A stretch of DNA of 64,000 nucleotides, taken from Fibrobacter sp. UWEL (lineage in GTDB: Bacteria > Fibrobacterota > Fibrobacteria > Fibrobacterales > Fibrobacteraceae). Under the pieces are notes generated by a model, which worked only from the letters and a program-made list of their open reading frames with translations, ran no database searches and was not told the DNA's origin. Below, one piece after another: positions 1-8,907 of the stretch; positions within the stretch are counted from its first letter, which is position 1, and each line of letters begins with the position of its first letter. Made by a program: the position numbers and the translations under genes. The stretch is from positions 96,190 through 160,189 of the forward strand of contig NZ_FRBE01000007.1 in the NCBI RefSeq assembly GCF_900142535.1, written 5' to 3'.

Positions 1-234
1 AAAAGTGCAATGCAGAATGTTAAAAGAATTGCAATTTCCATTTTTCTAAATCCCAAAATTGATGACTTTGTCAACAACCTTATCAAAGGTAGAAAAATCA
101 TTTTGTAATCCATTCCAAAACTTTTTACGCAAGTTTTTCACTATATGTAACCCTTTACATTTTATGCATTGCATTTCTGCAGTTTTCTAAAAAAACATGC
201 AGTTTTCTATTGCCAAAAAAGATTCACAGTGCTA

Positions 235-257
235 CTTTATAAAAGTACTTTACAAAG
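235..257. promoter_or_regulatory. Candidate operator upstream of atzF (matches site at 11991)
   Basis: Read on the minus strand this is CTTTGTAAAG, 2 bp, then CTTTTATAAAG. The same arrangement, CTTTGTAAAG, 3 bp, CTTTATAAA, occurs at 11991-12012 before the ABC importer operon of the same pathway. Each half is itself nearly palindromic. The shared site suggests that one regulator, plausibly the ROK protein encoded at 12185, controls both transcripts; binding is inferred. Confidence 0.5.
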
Positions 258-283
258 TTTAATTCGAGTCGAGACGCCAGGAA

Positions 284-314
284 GACTGCAGCCGGCCGCA
301 CCCTGCAAGGAGTC
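284..314 (+). promoter_or_regulatory. Hairpin that sequesters the atzF ribosome binding site
   Basis: GACU (284-287) can pair with AGUC (311-314) and GCAG (288-291) with CUGC (303-306), leaving AAGG of the Shine-Dalgarno in an internal bulge. AGUC at 267-270 could instead pair with 284-287 and release the ribosome site. This looks like a two-state leader, but no known guanidine or urea riboswitch consensus was recognised in it. Confidence 0.35.
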
Positions 315-318
315 CGCT

Positions 319-2127
319 ATGGCACAACTTGATCTTAGAATTTCAAGCCTCCGCTCTGCTTATGAAAAGGGCGAAATCACTCCCCGTGAAGTTGTACAAA
401 ACCTCCGCGATGCCATCGAAAAGGCTCCCAAGGAAATCTGGATTGCAAAGACCAGCAAGGAACAACTGGAAAAATATTTGACCGCTTTGGAAGACGTTGC
501 CGACCGCGCAAGGAGCGCCGCAGGTTTCAAGATTCCCGCAGACAAGCCCCTATTCGGCATTCCATTCGCCATCAAGGACAACATTGACTGCGAAGGTATG
601 GAAAGCACTTCCGCCTGCCCCGCCTACGCCTACATGCCCAAGAAATCCGCCTTCGTGGTAGAGCGCCTCATTGAAGCTGGCGCCATTCCCATGGGCAAAA
701 CCAACATGGACCAGTTCGCCACCGGCCTGGTGGGCGTGCGCTCCCCTTACGGAAGCATCCCTAACCGCTACGCCCCGGAATATGTTTCTGGGGGAAGCAG
801 CAGCGGTTCTGCAGCCGCCTTGGCTTATGGGCTTTGCAGTTTTTCGCTGGGCACAGATACGGCAGGATCCGGCCGCGTCCCCGCCGCCTTCAACAAGCTT
901 GTAGGCGTGAAGCCTACCCGCGGTTTGCTTAGCACCAGCGGAGTGATTCCCGCCTGCCGTAGCCTAGACTGCGTTAGCATTTTTGCATTGGACAATAGCG
1001 ACGCCCGCTACGTCTTGAACATCGCCGGTGCCGAAGATTCCGAAGACGCCTACTCCCGCGAAGCTCCGTGGAACTCTGCTTCGGACAGCGCAGGCTCCGC
1101 AGCCCGCCTCCCCGAAAACTGGACCTTCGGTGTCCCCGAAGAAAGCGAGCTGAACTTCTTTGGAAACGAGGGTTACAAGGCCGCCTTCTACCGCGCCGTG
1201 GAAGCTTTTGAAAAAGCAGGCGGCACCAAGGTCACCATCCACTTTACTCCATTCCTAGAAGCAGCGCGCCTGCTTTACGAAGGCCCCTGGGTTTTTGAAC
1301 GTTACGATGCAGTGGGCAAGTTCATCGAAGAACATCCCGACGAAATCTTCCCCGTCACCAAGGAAATCATTAGCCCCAAAACAACACCCCACCCCTCCGA
1401 AGTTTTCGCCGGATTCCACGCCCTGCAAGCCAAGAAGAAAATTGCCGACCTTGAATTTTCAAAGGTGGACGTTTTGCTCACCCCCACCGCAGGCACCATC
1501 TACAAGACCGCAGAAGTAAACGCCGACCCCATCAAGCTGAACAGCAACCTGGGCTATTACACCAACTACATGAACCTGCTGGATTATTCCGCCCTGGCCA
1601 TCCCCGCCGGCATGGCCACCTGCAAGGACTCCAGCACCGACACAGGTTCCATCCAGTTGCCCTTTGGCGTTACCATCGTAGGCCATGCCTTTGACGACTT
1701 CAAGCTTTTGGATGTGGCCGAAAAGGTCACCCCCTTCCTTAGCGAAAAGATTCCCCTGGCAGTTTGCGGAGCCCACCTGAAGGGCGAACCCCTACACTAT
1801 CAATTGCAAACCGCCGACTTCTTGGGTGCCACCGAAACCGCCCCGGAATACAAGATGTACGCCTTCAAGGACGGCAACATTCAAAAGCCAGCCATGATCG
1901 CAGGCAACAGCAGTTTCTACGTAGAACTTTACGCCCTCACCCCCGAGGAATTCGGCAAGTTCGCCGCCGCTATTCCTGCCCCCCTGGGAATCGGCAAGAT
2001 CAAGCTTTCCGACGGTCGCGTGGTCCCCGGATTCATTGGCGACGGCACCATCTCGGTCATGGCCTTTGGCGGTGCCGCTGTCGACATTTCGGAATTCGGA
2101 GATTGGCGTAAGTACATCCACAAATAA
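319..2127 (+). CDS. atzF: Allophanate hydrolase (amidase signature family)
   Basis: Hydrolyses allophanate to ammonia and carbon dioxide, the last step of urea or guanidine breakdown by the carboxylase route. The 602-residue protein has the amidase-signature Ser-Ser-Lys triad: Lys in FAIKDNID, the glycine/serine loop GGSSSGSAAA, and the nucleophile serine in TDTAGSGRVPA. A C-terminal domain of about 150 residues follows, as in full-length AtzF/DUR1-type enzymes. ATG 319 is chosen because AAGGAG sits 7 bp upstream and MAQLDLRISSLR begins like the family. It stands alone on the plus strand, convergent with the carboxylase operon whose product it would use. Confidence 0.9.
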   Translation: MAQLDLRISSLRSAYEKGEITPREVVQNLRDAIEKAPKEIWIAKTSKEQLEKYLTALEDVADRARSAAGFKIPADKPLFGIPFAIKDNIDCEGMESTSACPAYAYMPKKSAFVVERLIEAGAIPMGKTNMDQFATGLVGVRSPYGSIPNRYAPEYVSGGSSSGSAAALAYGLCSFSLGTDTAGSGRVPAAFNKLVGVKPTRGLLSTSGVIPACRSLDCVSIFALDNSDARYVLNIAGAEDSEDAYSREAPWNSASDSAGSAARLPENWTFGVPEESELNFFGNEGYKAAFYRAVEAFEKAGGTKVTIHFTPFLEAARLLYEGPWVFERYDAVGKFIEEHPDEIFPVTKEIISPKTTPHPSEVFAGFHALQAKKKIADLEFSKVDVLLTPTAGTIYKTAEVNADPIKLNSNLGYYTNYMNLLDYSALAIPAGMATCKDSSTDTGSIQLPFGVTIVGHAFDDFKLLDVAEKVTPFLSEKIPLAVCGAHLKGEPLHYQLQTADFLGATETAPEYKMYAFKDGNIQKPAMIAGNSSFYVELYALTPEEFGKFAAAIPAPLGIGKIKLSDGRVVPGFIGDGTISVMAFGGAAVDISEFGDWRKYIHK

Positions 2128-2152
2128 AATCTAATAGTACAAACCACACAAC

Positions 2153-2185
2153 AAAAAACTGTTCCTCTTCGGAGCAGTTTTTTTG
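2153..2185 (+). terminator. Rho-independent terminator after atzF
   Basis: ACTGTTCC (2158-2165), loop TCTTC, GGAGCAGT (2171-2178), then a run of T. An A-run on the 5' side may let it act on both strands. Confidence 0.8.
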
Positions 2186-2206
2186 ATGTTTCGGCAGAAC
2201 AGAAAA

Positions 2207-2232
2207 CCCGCCTCGAATTCCATCGAGACGGG
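2207..2232 (-). terminator. Terminator of the carboxylase operon
   Basis: Stem CCCG.CTCGA/TCGAG.CGGG with one mismatch; on the minus strand it is followed by TTTTCTGTTC. It closes the long minus-strand transcript that starts near 11900. Confidence 0.7.
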
Positions 2233-2277
2233 CATCTTGTTATGTGGAGTTCTAATGCGCGGGAGACCGCGCGGTAA

Positions 2278-5200
2278 TTACATGGGCTTTACGGCAAAGA
2301 GGCATTGACCGGAGCGGATTTCGCCACCTTGCTTTCCAAAGACCTGAGTAACGACACCGTCTTCGTCGGCAACCACCGGGATTTCGGTCTTCATACTTTC
2401 CAAAATAGCCAGGGTATCGCCAGCCTTGAACTTGGCGCCCACTTCAGAAACAACTAGCTTCCAGAGGGAACCAGCCACAGGACTGTACACACCTTCTTCG
2501 CCGTCGGCCAAGGTCACCTCTGCAGCGGGGGCTGCGTCAGCGCTATGGCTTTCGAAAGTGAACTGACCATTTGCAATCCAACGCTGCTTTTCTTCTTCGA
2601 AGGCGTTCTTGCGCTTGGTTTCAAAGGCATCGATGGTCGTTGCGTTATCTGCCAGGAACTTTTCGTATTCGGTAATGTCGAAGGAACTTTCCACGATCTT
2701 TACGTGGAACTTGCCAGCGATGAAATCCTTGCGCATCTGCAGAAGTTCATCGGCACCCACTTCGTAGTACTTGACCACGTCAAAGAAGCGGAGCAGGTAA
2801 GGCAAGGTGAAGTCGCTTGTCTTTTTGAAACGATTCCACATCTGGACGGTACGGCCAACGAACTGATAGCCGCCGGGACCTTCCATGCCATAGACGCACA
2901 TGTATGCGCCGCCAATACCCACAGCGTTTTCGGGAGTCCAGGTACGAGCCGGGTTGTACTTGGTGGTCACCAGACGATGGCGAGGATCCAGCGGAGTAGC
3001 CACAGGAGCGCCCAGATAAACGTCGCCCAGGCCCATGACCAAGTAATCGGCGTTCATGACAATGTTCTTCACATCGGCAATGGAATCCAGGCCGTTAACG
3101 CGGCGGATGAATTCGATGTTGTTGGGGCAGCACCAAGGTGCACCGGGGCGAACGGTGGTCACGTACTTTTCGATAGCCACGCGAGTCTGGGGGTCGTCCC
3201 AAGAAAGGGGCAGGTAAACTGTACGGGTGGGAACCTTGGTGACCTTGTTCTTCTTCAGGTGTTCGGCAAGGTCAGCAAGCTTTGCAAGCATTTCACCCTG
3301 ACGGATTTTTGCAATATCGTAATGGATCTGGATAGAGCGAATACCCGGGGTAACGTCAATGACCAGGTCGGCCATCTGTTCCTTAACAGCCAGCATCCAG
3401 GCGTGAGCGGTAAAGCGGAGGCGAAGGTCAATAATGGCAGGGCCAAATTCAACCAGCACATAGTTGTCACCATCGGCGCGGACAACGATGTGATCCATTT
3501 CATCGGCGCTATCCTTGTGGAATTCGGCAATAATGGGAGTGACCACAGGAGCGGCAACCAAAGCAGGAATTGCAGCGGAAGCAGCAGCGACATTTGCAAG
3601 GTTTGCTTCACGAGCCAAGCGAATTTCTTCGGCGCTTTCGGCAGTGAGGGGAACGAACTTGACGCGGTCACCACTGCGGAGCTGACCCATCTTCCAAAGT
3701 TCAGAAGAAACGATGGTAACAGGGCAAGCAAAGCCACCCAGGCTGGGGCCATCTACGCCCAAAATAATGGGCATGTCGCCAGTAAAGTCTACGGTACCAA
3801 TGGCGTAGGCGTTATCGTGAAGGTTGGAAGGATGAAGGCCTGCTTCACCGCCATCGGGGCGAGCCCACTTGGGCTGAGGTCCAATCAAACGAATGCCAGT
3901 TCTAGAAGAGTTGTAATGAACTTCCCAATTAGCGGCAAAGAATTCATCAATGTCTTCCTGAGTCAAATAGTCAGGAGCACCATGAGGGCCGTACATCACG
4001 CCAATTTCCCACTGGGTAGAAATCTGCGGAAGAGCGGCTTCTGCAGGAACCACAGGTTCTGTAGCAATGGCGTTACCAATGTGGAGGATATCGCCAGCAG
4101 CCAAAGCGCGACCGCCGTGTCCACCGAAACCGCCCAGGGTAAAGGTAGACTTGCTTCCCAGATAATCGGGAACGTCAATACCACCGCGAATAGCCAGGTA
4201 AGCACGCTGACCCATCTTGGTAATACCGAACTTCAGCACATCACCATCGTGAACTTCAACAGGAGTGTTCTTGGAGCATGCAGCACCGTTCAGCTTTGCA
4301 GGGAAATCACCGCCCACCCATGCAATCACCGTATCGGTATGGAAGGCAAGGGAGCAGCCGGAAAGAGTCATTTCGATACCGGCGGCGTCATCGGCGTTAC
4401 CCACAATCTTGTTGGCAAGGCGGAAACTGTAGTTATCCATAGGACCGCTAGGAGGAATACCTACATCCCACAGATTCAAACGACCCGGATAATCCTGGAT
4501 GGTTGTCTGGAGGCCCGGAGCCAGCACTTCAAAAATCTTGTTTTCGTACTTGTAATCGTTCAGGATCCAGGTAGAGACCTTACCGTTAATAAAGTCTTCC
4601 ATTTCAAGGACATCCTGCAAAAGCTTGATGTTGGTTTCAAAACCACAGAGCTTGACCTGTTCCAAAACCTTGCGAGCCTTGGCAATGTTGTCGTCGCGAT
4701 CGTCGCCGGCCACAATCACCTTTGCCAACAGAGGATCGTAGAAGGCACTGACTTCGGTACCGCGAGAAACCCAGGTGTCTACGCGAATGCCTTCGGGGAA
4801 GGAAACTTCGGTCAACAGGCCACTGGAGGGGCGATAGTTCTTGCCCGGATCTTCGGCGTATACGCGAAATTCCATGGCATGGCCCTTGGGGGTAAACTGG
4901 GCACCGATTTCGAAGGGGCGTCTCCCTGCGGCCTGTTCGATCATCCAGCGCACCAGATCCACACCGAACACCGTTTCGGTGACGCCATGTTCCACCTGCA
5001 AACGGGTATTCACTTCCAGGAAGTAGAACTTGTCATCCTTGGCATCGTAAATAAATTCAACGGTACCTGCAGAGCGGTACTGAACACCCTGTACCAGGCG
5101 GAGGGCAGAAGCATGGAGGGCTTCACGAGTAGCCTGCGGAAGGCAAGGAGCCGGAGTTTCTTCAACAACCTTCTGGTTACGGCGCTGCACGGAGCAATCG

Positions 5201-5877
5201 CGTTCACCGAGAACAACGGCATTACCTTCACCATCACCGAAAACCTGGACTTCTACGTGGCGGCCACGTTCCACATACTTTTCTACAAAGAGTCCTGCGT
5301 TCTTGAAGTTGTTTTCGCTAAGACGCTTAATACGATCATAGCTTTCGCGGAGTTCAGTTTCGCTGTGGCAAATAGCCATACCAATGCCGCCACCGCCTGC
5401 AGTGCTCTTGAGCATGACGGGGTAGCCAATCTTTCCAGCACCTTCTGCAGCTTCATCAACGCTATTCAAAAGGCCGGTACCAGGAACCAGGGGAACACCA
5501 AATTCTTCGGCCAGTTCCTTACTGCGGTGCTTTAAACCAAATTCAATCAACTGCTTGGGAGTGGGGCCAATAAAGGCAACGCCATTTTCTTCCAAGATTT
5601 TTGCAAATTCTGCATTTTCACTTAAGAAACCATAACCCGGGTGAACGGCTTCGGCACCGGTCTGCTTAATGGCAGCTAGGATGGCGTCCACATTCAGGTA
5701 GCTATCCTTGGCGGCGGCAGGGCCAACACGGACCGCTTCATCAGCCATCAAAACATGGGCAGCAGTTTCGTCGGGATCGGAATAGACCGCCACGGACTTT
5801 ACGCCCATTTCTTTTAGAGAACGAATGACACGGCAAGCAATTTCGCCACGGTTCGCAATCAGTACTTTCTTAAACAT
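2278..5877 (-). CDS. Biotin-dependent urea/guanidine carboxylase
   Basis: Carboxylates urea or, as the neighbours suggest, guanidine, using biotin and ATP. The 1199-residue protein has a biotin carboxylase domain (about 1-445, start KKVLIANRGEIACR), then KipA/AHS2-like and KipI/AHS1-like carboxyltransferase domains (about 455-770 and 815-1030), and a C-terminal biotinyl domain with ESMKTE (biotin lysine near 1163). Allophanate hydrolase is not fused but encoded separately at 319. Family knowledge: homologues linked to DUF1989 genes act as guanidine carboxylases. Sequence alone does not settle urea versus guanidine; context favours guanidine. Last gene of the operon; RBS AAGGAA. Confidence 0.9.
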   Translation of the reverse strand: MFKKVLIANRGEIACRVIRSLKEMGVKSVAVYSDPDETAAHVLMADEAVRVGPAAAKDSYLNVDAILAAIKQTGAEAVHPGYGFLSENAEFAKILEENGVAFIGPTPKQLIEFGLKHRSKELAEEFGVPLVPGTGLLNSVDEAAEGAGKIGYPVMLKSTAGGGGIGMAICHSETELRESYDRIKRLSENNFKNAGLFVEKYVERGRHVEVQVFGDGEGNAVVLGERDCSVQRRNQKVVEETPAPCLPQATREALHASALRLVQGVQYRSAGTVEFIYDAKDDKFYFLEVNTRLQVEHGVTETVFGVDLVRWMIEQAAGRRPFEIGAQFTPKGHAMEFRVYAEDPGKNYRPSSGLLTEVSFPEGIRVDTWVSRGTEVSAFYDPLLAKVIVAGDDRDDNIAKARKVLEQVKLCGFETNIKLLQDVLEMEDFINGKVSTWILNDYKYENKIFEVLAPGLQTTIQDYPGRLNLWDVGIPPSGPMDNYSFRLANKIVGNADDAAGIEMTLSGCSLAFHTDTVIAWVGGDFPAKLNGAACSKNTPVEVHDGDVLKFGITKMGQRAYLAIRGGIDVPDYLGSKSTFTLGGFGGHGGRALAAGDILHIGNAIATEPVVPAEAALPQISTQWEIGVMYGPHGAPDYLTQEDIDEFFAANWEVHYNSSRTGIRLIGPQPKWARPDGGEAGLHPSNLHDNAYAIGTVDFTGDMPIILGVDGPSLGGFACPVTIVSSELWKMGQLRSGDRVKFVPLTAESAEEIRLAREANLANVAAASAAIPALVAAPVVTPIIAEFHKDSADEMDHIVVRADGDNYVLVEFGPAIIDLRLRFTAHAWMLAVKEQMADLVIDVTPGIRSIQIHYDIAKIRQGEMLAKLADLAEHLKKNKVTKVPTRTVYLPLSWDDPQTRVAIEKYVTTVRPGAPWCCPNNIEFIRRVNGLDSIADVKNIVMNADYLVMGLGDVYLGAPVATPLDPRHRLVTTKYNPARTWTPENAVGIGGAYMCVYGMEGPGGYQFVGRTVQMWNRFKKTSDFTLPYLLRFFDVVKYYEVGADELLQMRKDFIAGKFHVKIVESSFDITEYEKFLADNATTIDAFETKRKNAFEEEKQRWIANGQFTFESHSADAAPAAEVTLADGEEGVYSPVAGSLWKLVVSEVGAKFKAGDTLAILESMKTEIPVVADEDGVVTQVFGKQGGEIRSGQCLFAVKPM

Positions 5878-5970
5878 TTCTTGTTCCTTTTTCAGTCACG
5901 CGATTTTTCGCGTCCTAATTCGGAACCCGCCTTGCATTCACTCGAACGCCGCGGAATTTCCACACAACAA

Positions 5971-6801
5971 TTACTTCCCCGCCATCATGCAAAGCATCCG
6001 GGAAAGAGCGCCATTAGTTTTTTCCAATTCGGTAAGAATCGAAAAATGATTATGGCCCTCTAGCAGGGAATAAGTTCCCGGTACACGTTCTGCAGCTCTG
6101 AGAGTTGCAAATTCAAGACTCTGTCGACGCAGTTCCGGAAGTTCATCACTTCCCGAAACAATGACAACAGGCTTCCTCACCAGCGGCACGCGAGCAGGGC
6201 TCAGGCGAATCACCTCGTCGGAAGTCAATTTCAATTTTTCATTCAGGTAGCTTTTGGAAATCGGTTCCAGATCGTAGATGCCGCTAATGGCCAATGCGCC
6301 CTGCACCCCTGTTTCATCAAGAACAGAAACGCAAAGGTGGCCCCCAGCAGACCAGCCCGAAACATAAATGCGATTAGCATCAAAACCCAATTCATCGGCA
6401 CGGCTGCGCAATACCTTTATGGCCAACCGAATTTCGTAAATGATTCCCGTCAAAGACATTTCGGGAGCCAAGGTATAGCCAACATTGGCCACATTAAAGC
6501 CATTGGCCAGCGGACCCCTCGCAAGGAAACGGAAAGTATCCTTGCAGCGCATCTGCCAATAGCCACCATGAATGAACAAGAACAGCGGAGCCTTACGATT
6601 ACCGCAGCTAAAATAGTCGAACCTGTTTCGAGTCCCGTTCCCATAGGTTAGATGCATGAATTCAACGAATTCTTTTGCAATCATATCGCTACGATTGTCA
6701 AAAGCTTTCAACAGCAATGCGCTATCGGCAACCGCATTGGAGTTGTCGTAACCAGCATCCAGTTCCGCCTGGGTAAAGCCACGATAAACAAGTTCGCTCA
6801 T
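5971..6801 (-). CDS. Alpha/beta hydrolase of the HGGYW (kynurenine formamidase-like) type
   Basis: The 276-residue protein has the oxyanion motif HGGYW, the nucleophile elbow GWSAGG, an acidic residue in SGSDELP and a C-terminal histidine in GHNHFS, so a full Ser-Asp-His triad is visible. HGGYW proteins include arylformamidases, but no tryptophan-degradation genes are nearby. It lies between the DUF1989 genes and the carboxylase in the same operon. A role in hydrolysing a formyl or carbamoyl side product of guanidine breakdown is a guess; the substrate is unknown. Confidence 0.7.
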   Translation of the reverse strand: MSELVYRGFTQAELDAGYDNSNAVADSALLLKAFDNRSDMIAKEFVEFMHLTYGNGTRNRFDYFSCGNRKAPLFLFIHGGYWQMRCKDTFRFLARGPLANGFNVANVGYTLAPEMSLTGIIYEIRLAIKVLRSRADELGFDANRIYVSGWSAGGHLCVSVLDETGVQGALAISGIYDLEPISKSYLNEKLKLTSDEVIRLSPARVPLVRKPVVIVSGSDELPELRRQSLEFATLRAAERVPGTYSLLEGHNHFSILTELEKTNGALSRMLCMMAGK

Positions 6802-6810
6802 CAGTCCCTC

Positions 6811-7452
6811 TTATGCGTCCCACACCACCATACGAATGGGAGTGGGGTTATAGTCATTACAAGGGTTATTCAGCTGGGAGCAATCGCTCAGCAAGAACAG
6901 CACATCCATATCGGCACGCATGTCAATGTACTTGCCCGGCCCCGAAATACCATCGGCAAATTCCAGGCGACCAGTGTCATCCAGAATAACCTTGGTAAAG
7001 AAATTCAGGTTGCAAGTCTGATCTCGCTTACTCATGCCAAAGTTCTGCAAGGTACGCACAAAAGTGTCGCGACAGCTATGCATATAACGGGTCTTATCCG
7101 TATAACGCACACAGTTCCCTTCTGCAGAACAGCCACTGCCAAGAGTATCGTGCTCACCGCAAGTATCTGCAATCACCGTCAACATAGGATTGTTCAGGTT
7201 ACTGCGAATAACCGTACCCAACTCAATCATGGTGTTGGCCTGGGCGGTTATGGTATTGTTGGCATTGTAGCGTTCGGTTTTATCGCGCTGGTTATAAATC
7301 TGCACGTCACCGGACTGGTTTCCGCAAACATCGATCAAGCGTAGAATCTGCCCCTTCTTCAAGGGCAGCATATAGCCGTCACCTGCATTCACCGTAACAT
7401 CGAAGACAGCATCTTCGACCTTGCGGGAACTTTCAAGAAGTTTGGAATTCAT
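6811..7452 (-). CDS. DUF1989 protein, carboxyguanidine deiminase type (UAAP2-like), copy B
   Basis: Urea-amidolyase-associated DUF1989 proteins were shown in other bacteria to act as heteromeric carboxyguanidine deiminases (CgdA/CgdB), releasing ammonia from carboxyguanidine to give allophanate. This 213-residue protein has the family blocks ADTCGEHDTLGSGCS, KRDQTCNLNFF and ADGISGPGKYIDMRA, and ends TPIRMVVWDA. It is clearly a tandem paralogue of the gene just upstream (7469-8113), sharing the block order and C-terminus. RBS GAGG upstream. One of the two may have a new partner or substrate. Confidence 0.8.
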   Translation of the reverse strand: MNSKLLESSRKVEDAVFDVTVNAGDGYMLPLKKGQILRLIDVCGNQSGDVQIYNQRDKTERYNANNTITAQANTMIELGTVIRSNLNNPMLTVIADTCGEHDTLGSGCSAEGNCVRYTDKTRYMHSCRDTFVRTLQNFGMSKRDQTCNLNFFTKVILDDTGRLEFADGISGPGKYIDMRADMDVLFLLSDCSQLNNPCNDYNPTPIRMVVWDA

Positions 7453-7468
7453 AATGACCTCGTTCCTC

Positions 7469-8113
7469 TTATGCGTCCCAGATAATCATGCGAACGGGGG
7501 TGGGATCGTAGGCGTTGCAGGGATTGTTCAGCTGGGGGCAGTTGCTCACCACAGCATATACATCCATTTCAGCCTTCATTTCTACATACTTGCCCGGGCT
7601 AGAAATACCATCGGCAAAGTTCAGGTTGCCCCGTTCATCAAAAGGCACGTACATAAAGAAGTTCAAGTTGTTCACCTGATCACGCTTGTCTAAATCCGGA
7701 GTTTCAAGCAAGACCTTCAGGAAGGATTCGCGGCAGGCGTGCATATAACGCTTGTCCAGAGAATAGCGGCAAGTATTACTTTCGCAAGAGCAGGCAGATC
7801 CCAGAGTATCATGGTCGCCGCAAGTATCGGCAACAACAGTAAGCATAGGATTGTCATCGTTGGAATAAAGCTTGGTACCAACGCCTACCAGGCAGTTAGC
7901 CTGACGCTGAACAGTCTGCTGCACGCTGTAACGTTCAGAAGGATCGTTTGCGTTAATGAAAAGCGTATCTACGGCCTGGTTGCCCTTCAGGTCCAGGATT
8001 CTAAAAGTCTGACCTTTCTTGATCAGGTGAAGCCAGCCAGCACCAGCCGGCACGTCTTCAACATAAACAGCATCTTCTTCTTTCAGGGAGCTTTCGAGAT
8101 ATTTTGTATACAT
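7469..8113 (-). CDS. DUF1989 protein, carboxyguanidine deiminase type (UAAP2-like), copy A
   Basis: This 214-residue paralogue of the next gene has the blocks ADTCGDHDTLGSACSCESN, KRDQVNNLNFFMYVPFDE and DGISSPGKYVEMKAEMD. The Cys and His residues around CGDHD are likely metal or catalytic ligands (inference from conservation in all three copies). A very strong AGGAGG ribosome site precedes the start. By family precedent it would pair with the 238-residue UAAP1-like subunit encoded upstream to deiminate carboxyguanidine. Confidence 0.8.
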   Translation of the reverse strand: MYTKYLESSLKEEDAVYVEDVPAGAGWLHLIKKGQTFRILDLKGNQAVDTLFINANDPSERYSVQQTVQRQANCLVGVGTKLYSNDDNPMLTVVADTCGDHDTLGSACSCESNTCRYSLDKRYMHACRESFLKVLLETPDLDKRDQVNNLNFFMYVPFDERGNLNFADGISSPGKYVEMKAEMDVYAVVSNCPQLNNPCNAYDPTPVRMIIWDA

Positions 8114-8132
8114 TTTTTAGTCCTCCTAGAAA

Positions 8133-8849
8133 TTAAAGGTTATAGTCTGCAGTGTTAATGAAACCGCGGCCATTTTCCGGACACCAAGTAAAGCAAGGAT
8201 CTTCAGCAGTAGAATCATCGCAAGTCAAGAGTTCAACCTTAACAGGCTTGCGCAGGTATTCCTTAGTGGGGTTCAGAGGATGAAGACCAGTATCAATCAC
8301 AACAAGGGTATCCATTTCGGCACGGAGCTCTACATAGTCACCGACCTTGGAGTTGTTCTCTACGAAGGTCATCTTGCCATCGGGAGTTACAACCACCTTG
8401 CTGAAGAAGTTTACAAGTTCAGTAAAGTCACGCTTGGTCAGGCCATGCTTGCCGATTTCCACCAGCAGGGAATCGTAACCATTACGGAAGAAATCGTTGT
8501 GGGAAGCCTGGTAAGTCTGTTCACCAAAACGTTCCTTGATAAGATTTGCATGAGTGCAGCCGCACAGAGGATCGTGCCAGCCAACGGTATCTTCTACAAC
8601 GCTCAAAAGGATGCGGCCCATATCGCTATAGAGGCAGCAGTTCTTGGCGATGCGGCAGATGTGCTGGATTTTCAGAGTATCACCGAGATTAAAACGTTCG
8701 GTCATATTCTTGGCATTATAGCACATGACGCTTGCATTGGCGCCGCCTTCAATATCGGTCAGGCGAATCTTCTGGCCCTTCTTCACAATACGGGAATAGT
8801 TCCAGCCACCAGCAATTGTTTTTTCAAGTAAGACTTTAGATTCAGACAT
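8133..8849 (-). CDS. DUF1989 protein, carboxyguanidine deiminase type (UAAP1-like)
   Basis: At 238 residues this is the longer of the DUF1989 family members. It has VEDTVGWHDPLCGC, NFFSKVVVTPDGKM and the C-terminal block DPCFTWCPENGRGF that marks the UAAP1 subgroup. It follows the transporter genes and precedes the two UAAP2-like genes, so the operon order is importer, deiminase subunits, hydrolase, carboxylase. Expected reaction: deimination of carboxyguanidine together with a UAAP2-type subunit. Confidence 0.8.
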   Translation of the reverse strand: MSESKVLLEKTIAGGWNYSRIVKKGQKIRLTDIEGGANASVMCYNAKNMTERFNLGDTLKIQHICRIAKNCCLYSDMGRILLSVVEDTVGWHDPLCGCTHANLIKERFGEQTYQASHNDFFRNGYDSLLVEIGKHGLTKRDFTELVNFFSKVVVTPDGKMTFVENNSKVGDYVELRAEMDTLVVIDTGLHPLNPTKEYLRKPVKVELLTCDDSTAEDPCFTWCPENGRGFINTADYNL

Positions 8850-8907
8850 ATTTGGACTCCATTTTTTGAATTTCTTTTTTGCGCTCCTGCGCAGTTTTGA
8901 TCGCGAT

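Larger units (their letters stand above)
1..318. other. AT-rich upstream region and leader of atzF
   Basis: No protein gene is supported here. The stretch is AT-rich to about 265 and then becomes clearly GC-rich, which fits a promoter followed by a structured leader. It contains a 12-bp direct repeat TGCAGTTTTCTA at 178-189 and 198-209 (20-bp period), an inverted repeat ATGTAA/TTACAT near 145-160, the palindromic site at 235-257 and a hairpin over the atzF ribosome site. An in-frame ATG at 169 would add 50 residues unlike the family, so it is not used as the atzF start. Confidence 0.6.

Noticed and set aside
144..166. Inverted repeat TGTAA/TTACA before atzF as a CRP-like site
   Set aside because: Arms are short and AT-rich; chance occurrence in this composition is likely.
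261..318. Known guanidine riboswitch (classes I-III) in front of atzF or the importer operon
   Set aside because: Neither the class I core, paired ACGR loops of class II, nor the class III pseudoknot consensus is visible in 261-318 or in the minus-strand leader 11850-11990.
169..318. Fifty-residue N-terminal extension of AtzF
   Set aside because: Not family-like, runs through promoter and leader, and a strong ribosome site precedes ATG 319.
2545..5535. Plus-strand open frame of 996 codons opposite the carboxylase gene
   Set aside because: It is the antisense shadow of a clearly conserved biotin-dependent carboxylase and has no recognisable domain.
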